Below are positions 1 to 7,953 of a stretch of DNA of 64,000 bases, in pieces. Both the position numbers and the translations under genes were made by a program. Source of the stretch: UBA11524 sp963590165 (GTDB taxonomy: Bacteria > Bacillota > Clostridia > Christensenellales > Aristaeellaceae); NCBI GenBank assembly GCA_963590165.1, contig CAVANO010000018.1, positions 26,156-90,155 on the forward strand, given 5' to 3'. Positions within the stretch are counted from its first letter, which is position 1. Every line of letters begins with the position of its first letter. Below the pieces are notes generated by a model. It was not told the DNA's origin. It did no database searches and saw only the letters and a list, made by a program, of their open reading frames with translations.

Positions 1-1
1 C

Positions 2-211
2 AACAATCCATCCATTCTGCTGGCTGACGAACCGACAGGCGCCCTTGACCGTGCGACAGGCAGACAGGTCATGAGCCTTTTTCACGATTTGAACAATGAG
101 GGACGCACCATCATCATGATTACCCATGATATCGACATTGCCCGCCATGCCAAGCGGATTGTCCGCATTCTGGACGGCGAGATCAGCGAGGGGGATCCGG
201 AAGATGCTTAA
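2..211 (+). CDS. ABC transporter ATP-binding protein, MacB/LolD type, 3' end only
   Basis: This is the last 69 codons of an ATPase whose start lies outside the window. The visible part carries a Walker B/D-loop stretch (ILLADEPTGALD) and the switch histidine in MITHD, both standard for MacB/LolD/FtsE ABC ATPases. The stop codon overlaps the start of the next gene by 8 nt (ATGCTTAA), so the two are translationally coupled. It should energise the FtsX-like permease that follows. The exported substrate, perhaps an antimicrobial peptide or a lipid, cannot be told from the sequence. Confidence 0.9.
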   Translation, partial: NNPSILLADEPTGALDRATGRQVMSLFHDLNNEGRTIIMITHDIDIARHAKRIVRILDGEISEGDPEDA

Positions 212-1394
212 GGAAAGCATCCGCATGTCATGGAAAAACATCTGCGGCAATAAAATGCGCACCTTCCTGACCATGCTCGGCATTATCATCGGCGTAACTG
301 CCATCATCGCGTTGATTACAACTGTCAGCAGCGCAACGAACGAAATCACAAGTCAATTTTCATCGCTCGGTGCAGGCAAGGTCAGCGTCACCATCTACGG
401 CACGAACATCAAGAAGGGGCTGAACGAGGCGGATTTGTCCCGCATCGAAGCGCTGGACAACGTTGCCGGCGTTGACCCGAATGTCTCCATTTCCACCTAC
501 GCCGCTCAGACAGGGCTGCTGATTGAGGACGTCACGGTGGACGGGCGCAGCAGCTATTATTTCGACTCGCAGGATGACCTGATTGCGCGTGGGCGTGCAC
601 TCAAGGCATCGGACATGGATCGCAACAGCCACGTATGCGTCATCGACCAGACACTTGCCACTGCTGCATTCGGCGATGAAGATCCGCTCGGCAATACCAT
701 CATCCTCGATGGACAGCGCTTCACGGTGGTCGGTCTCCTCAGCGACTCCAGCACTAACGACCTCATGTCCGCCATGTCCGGCAGCAGTGACGGCGGCACC
801 GCCATCATTCCCTATCCGGCAGCCATGCGCCTGTCCGGCACGAGCACCATCCGCTCCCTGACGCTGTATTTGAAGGACTCTTCCATTTCCTCCGACACGG
901 TCGATGAGGTCGAGGAAATCCTAAACAGCGCCTTCAATTACCGTGATCATTCCTTCATGCTCATGAACCTGGACAGCCTGCTGGACACTATGAACAGCAT
1001 CACCGGCATGATGACAACCATGCTGGCCGGCATCGCATCGATTGCGTTGCTCGTCGGCGGCATCGGCATCATGAACATGATGCTCGTCTCCGTCAGTGAG
1101 CGTACAACAGAAATTGGCCTTCGCAAAGCACTCGGTGCACGTCCAGGGCTCATTCAGATTCAATTCCTGATGGAATCCGTCATGCTGTCGCTCTTCGGCG
1201 GCATCATCGGCATCATTATCGGAAACCTCGTTTCGTGGATCATCGCGGTTGTCATCGGATTCTCCTTCAGTCTGAATATGAGCGCCATCACGCTCGCCTT
1301 CGTGTTTTCCGCATCCGTCGGCATCCTGTTCGGCTGGGCACCGGCACGCAAGGCCTCGCAGCTCAATCCTATTGATGCATTGCGCTCGATGTGA
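204..1394 (+). CDS. MacB/FtsX-family ABC transporter permease
   Basis: This is a 396-residue membrane protein. The chosen ATG sits inside the stop of the ATPase gene; an in-frame ATG further upstream (126) would lie well inside that gene and is not used. A first transmembrane segment near residues 22-42 (MLGIIIGVTAIIALITT) is followed by a roughly 230-residue extracytoplasmic MacB-like region. Three C-terminal segments carry the conserved GGIGIMNMMLVSVSERTTEIG motif, typical of MacB permeases. Together with the preceding ATPase it forms an exporter that probably acts on envelope stress or toxic peptides. The two-component system downstream is a likely regulator or partner. Confidence 0.9.
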   Translation: MLKESIRMSWKNICGNKMRTFLTMLGIIIGVTAIIALITTVSSATNEITSQFSSLGAGKVSVTIYGTNIKKGLNEADLSRIEALDNVAGVDPNVSISTYAAQTGLLIEDVTVDGRSSYYFDSQDDLIARGRALKASDMDRNSHVCVIDQTLATAAFGDEDPLGNTIILDGQRFTVVGLLSDSSTNDLMSAMSGSSDGGTAIIPYPAAMRLSGTSTIRSLTLYLKDSSISSDTVDEVEEILNSAFNYRDHSFMLMNLDSLLDTMNSITGMMTTMLAGIASIALLVGGIGIMNMMLVSVSERTTEIGLRKALGARPGLIQIQFLMESVMLSLFGGIIGIIIGNLVSWIIAVVIGFSFSLNMSAITLAFVFSASVGILFGWAPARKASQLNPIDALRSM

Positions 1395-1427
1395 TATAAT
1401 AAAGGCAGATGAAGGAGGATATCCGCC

Positions 1428-2102
1428 ATGTTTACGATTCTTGTTGTTGAAGATGACGCGCCTCTGCTACGGATGATGAGCGCATTTCTGGGGCTCAACG
1501 GTTATTCGACCGTCAACGCGCACAATGGGCAGGAAGCACTCGACGCCATTGACCGCGTCATGCCCGATCTGGTCATTGCAGACGTGATGATGCCGGTCAT
1601 GGACGGCTGGGAACTGACGCGCGAACTGCGCCAGGCATATCCGCGCCTGCCGATTATGCTCGTCACCGCCCGTGACACCATCGAGGATAAGCGCACCGGC
1701 TTCACATCCGGCGCGGATGATTATCTGACCAAGCCGATTGATTTGGATGAGCTTCTGCTGCACGTACAGGCGCTGCTCCGCCGGGCACAGGCAATGACGA
1801 GCCATCAGCTGACCGTCGGTGAAACGCATCTCGATTACGATTCGCTGACCGTTCAGCGCGGCGATACGCTGCTTGTGCTGCCCAAGAAGGAGTTTTTCCT
1901 GCTCTTTAAGCTGCTGTCCAGCCCGATGCAGATTTTCACGCGCCGTCAGCTGATGGACGAAATCTGGGGCATGGACGCGCAGAGTGATGAACGCACGGTC
2001 GATGTCCACATCAAGCGCCTTCGCGAAAAGTGCGAGGTGTTCCCCGATTTCAGCATCGTAACCGTCCGCGGTCTGGGTTACAAGGCGGTCAAGAATGGAT
2101 AA
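1428..2102 (+). CDS. OmpR/PhoB-family response regulator
   Basis: This 224-residue regulator has an N-terminal receiver domain with acidic pocket residues VVEDD, phospho-acceptor Asp52 (VIADVMMP) and the conserved Lys in YLTKP. Its C-terminal winged-helix DNA-binding domain ends with RTVDVHIKRLREK and TVRGLGYK, signatures of the OmpR/PhoB class. A strong AAGGAGG site precedes the ATG. Its stop overlaps the start of the histidine kinase by 8 nt, so the pair is coupled. It lies 33 bp behind the ABC permease and may control that exporter. Confidence 0.95.
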   Translation: MFTILVVEDDAPLLRMMSAFLGLNGYSTVNAHNGQEALDAIDRVMPDLVIADVMMPVMDGWELTRELRQAYPRLPIMLVTARDTIEDKRTGFTSGADDYLTKPIDLDELLLHVQALLRRAQAMTSHQLTVGETHLDYDSLTVQRGDTLLVLPKKEFFLLFKLLSSPMQIFTRRQLMDEIWGMDAQSDERTVDVHIKRLREKCEVFPDFSIVTVRGLGYKAVKNG

Positions 2103-3489
2103 GCTGCGTCTGAAAACGCCGTATTCCTTCCGCGGCAGGATGCTCGCTGTTTTGCTTATTTGCTCGATTTTAGCCAGCATCATCAGCCTGCTGCTTGCGT
2201 TCTTTGTAGCGCACTTCAATCTGCTCGAGGAACTGCGTCTCCGTGAACGAGCCGCCGCCATTTATATGCTTGAGTTGGAGCAGAAGACGGATTTTCCGCT
2301 GGATGAGCTGATTGCCCTGACTGGTCAGGATGATTTGACATTCACGCTTCTGACCGATCCGGAAATCAGCCAGTTGCCAAACGATGTCCTGCATGAGCTT
2401 TACCGCTCAGGCATTGCCTATGCAACGCTGTCGCAACGCGTTCCCATCACCTATGTGCAGATGCAAACGGGCATCATCTCCATCAGTGCCGGCACCGATG
2501 GCAGCAGCTACGGCATCGCATTTGCGCGCGTCATATTCGCGTCCACCAGTTTCCTCGCCGTATTCGCCATGATGGTGACACTTGCCTCCTTCTGGATTTC
2601 CAAGCCCATTCATGCCATCACGAACGCCACGCGCAAGGTCAAAGAAGGCGACTTCACCGTCAAGCTTGAAGACTACCGTCTTCCCGGTGAGGTCGGCGAG
2701 CTGATGCGTTCCTTCAACGCTATGACGGATGCGCTCAACAAGACTTCCTATCTGCAGAAGGACTTCATCAGCTCCATCAGCCACGAATTCAAGACACCGA
2801 TTGCCTCGATTCATGGCTTCGCACGGTTGCTCCAGATGCCAGGGCTGACCGACGAGCAACGGAAAGAATATATCGGGATGATTGCACAAGAAAGTGATCG
2901 TCTATCCCGCCTGTCACAGACGCTTCTGCGGCTATCCGCATTGGAGCAGCAGTCCTCCCCTGCCTCGGTCACAACTTTCTCGCTCGACGAGCAGCTTCGG
3001 CAGGTCATCCTGCGCCTTGAACCAACCTGGACGCCGCGCAATATCTCCTGGCAGCTCGATTTCGACAGCGTCACCCTCAGCACGGATGAAGATTTGCTCA
3101 GCACCGTGTGGGTGAATATCGTTCAAAATGCCATTAAGTTTTCGCCGGAAGGCTCGACCATTGAGGTACGTGTCTTCGCAACCGATACCGCCACAGTTGA
3201 AATCACCGACCACGGCATCGGCATGGATGAACAGACCGTCAAGCGCATTTTCGACCGTTTTTACCAAGCGGACCGCTCGCGCACATCAGACGGCGTCGGC
3301 TTAGGTCTCTGTCTTGTCAAGCGGATTCTCGATATGCTTGGCGGTACGGTCAGCGTTGATTCACGCCTCGGTGAAGGCTCTACCTTCCGGGTGCATGTTC
3401 CCTTCCAACCGCCGGAAAAACATAAAACAACATCAGAAAGGGAGGCAGCAGCGCATGAGCAACGCTCCTCAAATGCAGCAGGTCAGTGA
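2095..3489 (+). CDS. Sensor histidine kinase (HAMP, HisKA, HATPase)
   Basis: The 464-residue sensor has a transmembrane helix near residues 17-40, an extracellular sensor region of about 100 residues, and a second helix near 143-168. A HAMP linker follows, with a dimerisation/phospho-acceptor box SSISHEFKTP (His230). The ATPase domain shows N-box NIVQNAIKFS, G1 DHGIGM and G2 GVGLGLCLVKRI. It should phosphorylate the upstream regulator. The small extracellular domain beside a MacB-type exporter fits detection of an envelope-active compound, which is an inference. The 3' end overlaps the next gene by 35 nt. Confidence 0.93.
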   Translation: MDKLRLKTPYSFRGRMLAVLLICSILASIISLLLAFFVAHFNLLEELRLRERAAAIYMLELEQKTDFPLDELIALTGQDDLTFTLLTDPEISQLPNDVLHELYRSGIAYATLSQRVPITYVQMQTGIISISAGTDGSSYGIAFARVIFASTSFLAVFAMMVTLASFWISKPIHAITNATRKVKEGDFTVKLEDYRLPGEVGELMRSFNAMTDALNKTSYLQKDFISSISHEFKTPIASIHGFARLLQMPGLTDEQRKEYIGMIAQESDRLSRLSQTLLRLSALEQQSSPASVTTFSLDEQLRQVILRLEPTWTPRNISWQLDFDSVTLSTDEDLLSTVWVNIVQNAIKFSPEGSTIEVRVFATDTATVEITDHGIGMDEQTVKRIFDRFYQADRSRTSDGVGLGLCLVKRILDMLGGTVSVDSRLGEGSTFRVHVPFQPPEKHKTTSEREAAAHEQRSSNAAGQ

Positions 3490-4141
3490 AGAATTTCAGC
3501 ACATGGTCGAGGAGTTCTTTCTCGTCCAGTCGCGCTATTCCGCCGCCATCCGCGAGATTCAGACGAAGCTCGAAATCCTCGATGACGAATTTCAGATGCG
3601 CCACCAGCGTAACCCCATCCACCACATGCAGAGCCGCCTAAAGAGTATCCAGTCCATGCTGGACAAGCTCAAGCGGCGCAATCAGGAGGTCAGCATCAAG
3701 AGCGCAGTCGACAACCTGCAGGACATTGCCGGCATCCGCGTCATCTGCTCATACGTGCAGGACGTGTACACCATCGCGAACCTGCTCGTCAGCCAGGATG
3801 ACGTGACGCTTGTCCGCATGTCGGACTATATCCGTGAACCCAAGCCGAACGGCTACCGCAGCCTGCACTTGATTGTCGAAATTCCCGTTTTCCTCTCTGA
3901 AGGGCGCATTCTCGTGCCTGTTGAGGTGCAAATCCGCACGATCGCCATGGACTTCTGGGCATCTTTGGAGCATTCTTTGCGTTACAAGGCGCAGGAGCAC
4001 ATTCCCGAGCACATTTCGGACGAGTTGCAGCGTGTCGCGACCGACATCGCCTCGCTCGACCAGCGGATGCAGGCGATTCACGACCAGGTTGACCAGCTCA
4101 CGCCCGACAGCACTCCGCAGACCCCCAAATCCACCCAATAA
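3455..4141 (+). CDS. Small (p)ppGpp synthetase, RelQ/RelP type
   Basis: This 228-residue protein contains only the RelA/SpoT synthetase domain, without the HD hydrolase or TGS domains, so it is a small alarmone synthetase. Visible landmarks are the helical N-terminus, DIAGIRVICSYVQDVY, the substrate loop REPKPNGYRSLHL and the VEVQIRT strand. The ATG at 3455 is preceded by AAAGGGAGG; longer versions would lie entirely within the kinase gene. It converts GDP or GTP with ATP to (p)ppGpp. Placement at the end of a two-component operon, overlapping the kinase gene by 35 nt, suggests envelope stress could raise alarmone synthesis directly. Confidence 0.92.
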   Translation: MSNAPQMQQVSEEFQHMVEEFFLVQSRYSAAIREIQTKLEILDDEFQMRHQRNPIHHMQSRLKSIQSMLDKLKRRNQEVSIKSAVDNLQDIAGIRVICSYVQDVYTIANLLVSQDDVTLVRMSDYIREPKPNGYRSLHLIVEIPVFLSEGRILVPVEVQIRTIAMDFWASLEHSLRYKAQEHIPEHISDELQRVATDIASLDQRMQAIHDQVDQLTPDSTPQTPKSTQ

Positions 4142-4151
4142 AGGAGGCCTC

Positions 4152-4829
4152 ATGACAGACCAGCCGACCAAGAAGGCGCCGCCGCAAATTGACAGCCGGC
4201 TTCGTCACAACATTCTCGAAATGCCGCCCATCATCCGCAGTGCCAGCGGCATTGTGATTTACGGCAGACGAATTAAGAGCCTTGTTTTCACGACCGATTT
4301 GGCAATTATCAAGAACTGCGACGCGGATGCCGTGTTCGCCGTCTACCCCTTTACGCCGCAGCAGTCCATCAGCGATGCCATCATCAAGGCATCGTATATT
4401 CCCGTCTTCTGCGGCGTCGGCGGCGGTACCACACAGGGCATTCGCACCGTTTCGCTTGCAAAGGATGCCGAGGCGCAGGGCGCAATGGGCGTTGTGCTCA
4501 ACGCGCCGGTTTCCAACCTGAATCTGCTTGCCGTTGCCAAGGCGGTTGACATTCCCGTCATCATCACCGTCATTGACGCACAGACGGATATTGCCCAGCG
4601 TATCGCCGCCGGTGCATCCATCCTGAACGTTGCCGGCGGTCCTGGCACGCCTGACATTGTCCGCAAAATCCGCGCAGATTTTCCAGATTTCCCGATAATT
4701 GCGACCGGCGGCAATAAACCGGACACCATCGCCGCGACGATCGAAGCCGGCGCAAACGCAATAACCTTCACGCCGCCATCCACACAAGAGCTTTTCAAGG
4801 CCATGATGACGAAATACCGCGATGAATAA
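4152..4829 (+). CDS. TIM-barrel protein of clostridial 'hydrolase' family, function unknown
   Basis: A 225-residue protein begins with ATG after a perfect AAAGGAGG. Alternating strands and helices with Gly-rich turns (CGVGGGTTQG, NVAGGPGTP, IIATGGNKPDTI, GANAITFTPP) point to a phosphate-binding TIM barrel such as those of ribulose-phosphate-binding enzymes. The reaction is not known to me; similar clostridial proteins are usually labelled only 'hydrolase'. It ends the two-component/RelQ operon and meets coaBC tail to tail at a shared terminator. Confidence 0.75.
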   Translation: MTDQPTKKAPPQIDSRLRHNILEMPPIIRSASGIVIYGRRIKSLVFTTDLAIIKNCDADAVFAVYPFTPQQSISDAIIKASYIPVFCGVGGGTTQGIRTVSLAKDAEAQGAMGVVLNAPVSNLNLLAVAKAVDIPVIITVIDAQTDIAQRIAAGASILNVAGGPGTPDIVRKIRADFPDFPIIATGGNKPDTIAATIEAGANAITFTPPSTQELFKAMMTKYRDE

Positions 4830-4835
4830 AAAAAG

Positions 4836-4870
4836 CCGCGCACAGTCGCTATAAGCTGTGCGCGGTTGAT
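4836..4870. terminator. Bidirectional Rho-independent terminator
   Basis: A perfect 10-bp stem (4836-4845 with 4856-4865, sequence CCGCGCACAG) has a 10-nt loop. It is flanked by an A-run on the left and T-rich sequence on the right. It lies between the convergent TIM-barrel gene and coaBC and can serve both strands. Confidence 0.85.
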
Positions 4871-4871
4871 T

Positions 4872-6092
4872 TTATTTTGCGCGGATTTGAAGGATTTTGT
4901 CGAGAATATCGTCTGCAAGCTGCCGTTTCGTCCGCAACGGATATTCCGTCTGCGAATCGGGCGTAATCAACGTTGCGATGTTCGTATCGACATTGAAGCC
5001 TGCGCCCGGCTGACTGACGTCATTGAGCACAATCAGGTCAAGATTCTTCCTGACTAGCTTTCTGCGGGCATTCTCCAACAGATTATCTGTTTCCGCTGCG
5101 AAGCCGACAAGCGTCTGCCCATCGTGCTTCCGTTCGCCGAGCGCTGCTGCGATGTCAGGATTCTCGACCAGCTCCACCGTGAACGGTTGTCCGTCATGCG
5201 CCTTCTTGTGCTTCTGCGGATAAGTCACGGCGAAGCGGTAGTCCGCCGGAGCTGCCGCCTGAATGACCACATTCTGCACGGTAGCGGCATTCAATACGGC
5301 ATCATAAAGCTCCTGTGTGCTGTCAACGCGCTGAATTGTTACGCCTTCCGGCACTGCAGCAGTCGTGTGTCCTGCGATGACAAGCACCTCCGCACCGCGT
5401 TCCTTCGCCGCAGCAGCAAGCGAAAAGCCCATCTTGCCGGACGAGTCGTTCGTCATGTAGCGCACAGGGTCGAGTCGTTCACGCGTGGCACCTGCTGTCA
5501 CCATGACGCGCAACCCGGCGAAATCCTGCTTTCTGTTGAGCAGTTCCGTCACCGCATCAACAATCGCCGCAGGCTCGCTCATCCTGCCTGCACCGCTGTC
5601 GCCGCAGGCAAGAAATCCACTATCGGGGCCAATCAGCCGAATGCCGCGCTCCGTCAGAGTGCGGATATTTCGCTGCGTTGCGTCTGCTGTCCACATACCG
5701 GTATTCATCGCCGGTGCAAGCAGAACAGGCGCTTTCGTTGCCAGCACGGTTGTCGAGAGCATGTCATCCGCAATACCGCAAGCCATCTTGGCGATCATGT
5801 TCGCGGTCGCCGGTGCAATCAGGAAAAGATCAGCCCACTTCGCCAATGCAATGTGCTCGACCTCCCACGTACCGTTACGCACGAACGTATCTGTCACCAC
5901 AGGTGCATTGCTCAGCGTCTCGAAAGTAAGCGGCTGAACGAACTGCGTAGCGTTCTGCGTCATAATGACGTGAACCTCTGCCTTCCGTTTGCGCAGCATG
6001 GAGACGATTTCGCAGCTCTTGTACGCCGCGATGCCGCCTGTCACACCCAGCACAATGTGCTTGCCGCTGAGGTCAGGCTTCTCAGAGCTCAT
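4872..6092 (-). CDS. coaBC: Bifunctional phosphopantothenoylcysteine decarboxylase / phosphopantothenate-cysteine ligase
   Basis: The 406-residue CoaBC protein makes 4'-phosphopantetheine for coenzyme A. The N-terminal CoaC flavoprotein half shows GVTGGIAAYKS, the PAMNTGMW motif and FLACGDSGAGRM, including the catalytic Cys. The CoaB half starts near VMVTAGATRE and carries DPVRYMTNDSSGKMG and KNLDLIVLND. The start at 6092 overlaps the rpoZ stop by 11 nt and avoids an unusual 13-residue extension. It is the last gene of yicC-gmk-rpoZ-coaBC, and priA, often next in Firmicutes, is absent here. Confidence 0.95.
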   Translation of the reverse strand: MSSEKPDLSGKHIVLGVTGGIAAYKSCEIVSMLRKRKAEVHVIMTQNATQFVQPLTFETLSNAPVVTDTFVRNGTWEVEHIALAKWADLFLIAPATANMIAKMACGIADDMLSTTVLATKAPVLLAPAMNTGMWTADATQRNIRTLTERGIRLIGPDSGFLACGDSGAGRMSEPAAIVDAVTELLNRKQDFAGLRVMVTAGATRERLDPVRYMTNDSSGKMGFSLAAAAKERGAEVLVIAGHTTAAVPEGVTIQRVDSTQELYDAVLNAATVQNVVIQAAAPADYRFAVTYPQKHKKAHDGQPFTVELVENPDIAAALGERKHDGQTLVGFAAETDNLLENARRKLVRKNLDLIVLNDVSQPGAGFNVDTNIATLITPDSQTEYPLRTKRQLADDILDKILQIRAK

Positions 6093-6315
6093 CGATGTCC
6101 GCATCCTCGTTTTCGTCGCTGGGCTTGTCATAGGTAATCAGACCGCGGTTGATTTCCTCAACAGCAGCCTTCAGCGGCTTCATGCCTTCGCTGTCCAGCA
6201 AGGGCTTGCTGCCGCCGGTAATCTGACGGCCGCGCTTGCTGGCCTCAACCACCAGCGTATAGCGGGAATCGGCACGCTTAAGCAAATCCAGGACGCAGGG
6301 ATCAACAATAGACAT
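6082..6315 (-). CDS. rpoZ: DNA-directed RNA polymerase omega subunit
   Basis: This 77-residue protein has the omega signature: SRYTLVVEASKRGRQI followed by PLKAAVEEINRGLITY. The length is normal for Firmicutes omega subunits, and an acidic tail (DENEDADIDEL) ends it. Omega helps assemble the beta-prime subunit and, in some bacteria, binds ppGpp. It sits between gmk and coaBC in the usual order and overlaps the coaBC start. Confidence 0.95.
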   Translation of the reverse strand: MSIVDPCVLDLLKRADSRYTLVVEASKRGRQITGGSKPLLDSEGMKPLKAAVEEINRGLITYDKPSDENEDADIDEL

Positions 6316-6351
6316 AATGATTATCCTCCTTCACTGTTTACAGCCAATCGG

Positions 6352-6951
6352 TTACGGCACATCGACCGTATAGCGGACGGTGTTGAAGCGCTCCGCCTCG
6401 ATAATCGCGGCAATCCGCTCAGCGCAGCGCTGTACATCATCGTTGATGACATTGTAGCGGTAATGATCTTTGTGAGCAATTTCGGATTCGGCAATCGACT
6501 GGCGCAGCGCAATCTGTTCCTGCGTTTCCGTGCCGCGACCTTCCAGACGACGCCGAAGTTCCGCCATGCTCGGCGGAAGGACAAAGATGCTGACGCAGTC
6601 CTTCTCGCGGGCAAGCACCTGCTCCGCGCCCTGAACGTCAATGTCCAAGACGACGTTCTGTCCTTGCTCGAGGCGGCGCGTCACCTCACTGCGGAGCGTA
6701 CCGTAATGGTGCGCAAAGACCGCCGCATGCTCGATGAATTCATCCCGCGCTACGCGCTGCTGAAAGTCCTCTTCGCTGATGAAGTAATATTCGCGCCCAT
6801 CCTGCTCACCAGGACGCGGCGAACGTGTCGTTGCGCTGACCGAGAAGACAAGCGAATCATCATGCGCCATCAGTTCCTTGATGACGGTTCCCTTGCCCGT
6901 ACCGGATGCGCCCGAAATGACCAGCAGCATGCCTCTTCTTGTTTCGCCCAT
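6352..6951 (-). CDS. gmk: Guanylate kinase
   Basis: The 199-residue enzyme phosphorylates GMP to GDP using ATP. The P-loop GASGTGKG is at residues 14-21. The GMP-binding region SATTRSPRPGEQDGREYYF and the DIDVQGAEQV stretch are typical, and the length matches the family. It lies 18 bp downstream of yicC and 36 bp upstream of rpoZ in the same operon. Confidence 0.97.
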   Translation of the reverse strand: MGETRRGMLLVISGASGTGKGTVIKELMAHDDSLVFSVSATTRSPRPGEQDGREYYFISEEDFQQRVARDEFIEHAAVFAHHYGTLRSEVTRRLEQGQNVVLDIDVQGAEQVLAREKDCVSIFVLPPSMAELRRRLEGRGTETQEQIALRQSIAESEIAHKDHYRYNVINDDVQRCAERIAAIIEAERFNTVRYTVDVP

Positions 6952-6969
6952 GCACCATTCCCCTTTGGC

Positions 6970-7839
6970 TCACACGACATTTTGAATCTGTTCGCGCAAT
7001 TTTTCGATTTCGCTCTTGAGGTCGACCACGCACTGTGCCATGGCGGCATCTGAGCACTTGCTGCCGATGGTGTTCGCCTCACGGTTCATTTCCTGAATCA
7101 GGAAATCCATCTTCTTGCCGACCTCGCCTGATGCTTCGAGATAGCTCCGCATCTGTACAATGTGGCTGTTCAGGCGCGAAAGTTCCTCATCTACAGCGCA
7201 TTTGTCTGCCATGAGTGCAACTTCCTGCGCCAGCCTTGCCGGGTCTACCGGCTCAATCGGCAGCTTCGCGAGGCGCTCCGTCAGCCGCTGACGATAGTCA
7301 TCGACAACCGCTGGCGCACGCTCGGCAATCTTCCCGCGCAAAGCAGCAGATGCATCGAGATGGACAAGCAGGTCATTTCGCATCCGTTCGCCTTCAAGCG
7401 TGCGCATCGTCACCAGCTGCGCCATCGCCTGCTCTGCGACGTTCTGTCCCTGCAACAGCAGCGCGTCCTCATCGAGCGCCGCTTCTGTCACAGTTGTCAC
7501 GCCATCGAGCTGCATCAGGCTGGTGACCGTCATGTCATTCGCCACGCCGGTTACCTGTTCAAGTTCCTTCGCGGCATTCATATATGCCTGCGCAAGCGCC
7601 GTATCGACCGTCACCATGCCGCCTGCGCCGTTCATCTGCTGCAGCGTCATCGACACATCAACGTGACCGCGCTTGAGCGGTGCAAGGGTCTTACGGAGCA
7701 TGTCCTCCATGAAGCTCATGCCGCGCGGCAGCCGAAAGGACAAATCCAGAAAGCGGTGATTCACGCTGCGCAGCTCGATGCACAGTTCCCACTCGCCCTG
7801 CTGCACAGTCGCCTTGCCATAGCCGGTCATGCTCTGCAT
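6970..7839 (-). CDS. yicC: YicC family endoribonuclease
   Basis: The 289-residue protein starts with the diagnostic MQSMTGYGKA and has LELRSVNHRFLD-like and GKKMDFLIQEMNREANTIGSKC motifs; the last is the C-terminal DUF1732 signature. Members of this family are endoribonucleases involved in small-RNA turnover. The ATG at 7839 is chosen because the family always begins at MxSMTG; upstream in-frame sequence contains the promoter. It is the first gene of the operon. A remA gene, often between yicC and gmk, is absent. Confidence 0.93.
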   Translation of the reverse strand: MQSMTGYGKATVQQGEWELCIELRSVNHRFLDLSFRLPRGMSFMEDMLRKTLAPLKRGHVDVSMTLQQMNGAGGMVTVDTALAQAYMNAAKELEQVTGVANDMTVTSLMQLDGVTTVTEAALDEDALLLQGQNVAEQAMAQLVTMRTLEGERMRNDLLVHLDASAALRGKIAERAPAVVDDYRQRLTERLAKLPIEPVDPARLAQEVALMADKCAVDEELSRLNSHIVQMRSYLEASGEVGKKMDFLIQEMNREANTIGSKCSDAAMAQCVVDLKSEIEKLREQIQNVV

Positions 7840-7869
7840 GGCAGACACCCCCTTCTCTTCAGACTCTGT

Positions 7870-7898
7870 ATTATACCATGAACAGACGGACTTTGCAA
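7870..7898 (-). promoter_or_regulatory. Sigma-A promoter of yicC-gmk-rpoZ-coaBC
   Basis: On the minus strand a TTGCAA -35 box (7893-7898) is 17 bp from a perfect TATAAT -10 box (7870-7875). It lies about 30 bp upstream of the yicC start. Confidence 0.75.
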
Positions 7899-7914
7899 GC
7901 TTTTTTCGCCGCAC

Positions 7915-7948
7915 AATTAAAAGCGGAACCTGCAGACAGGCTCCGCTT
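7915..7948 (-). terminator. Terminator of icd
   Basis: A 12-bp stem (7921-7932 with 7937-7948, one mismatch) has a 4-nt loop and is followed on the minus strand by a short T-run. It lies 5 bp after the icd stop, so it ends the icd transcript before the yicC promoter. Confidence 0.8.
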
Positions 7949-7953
7949 GAAAA

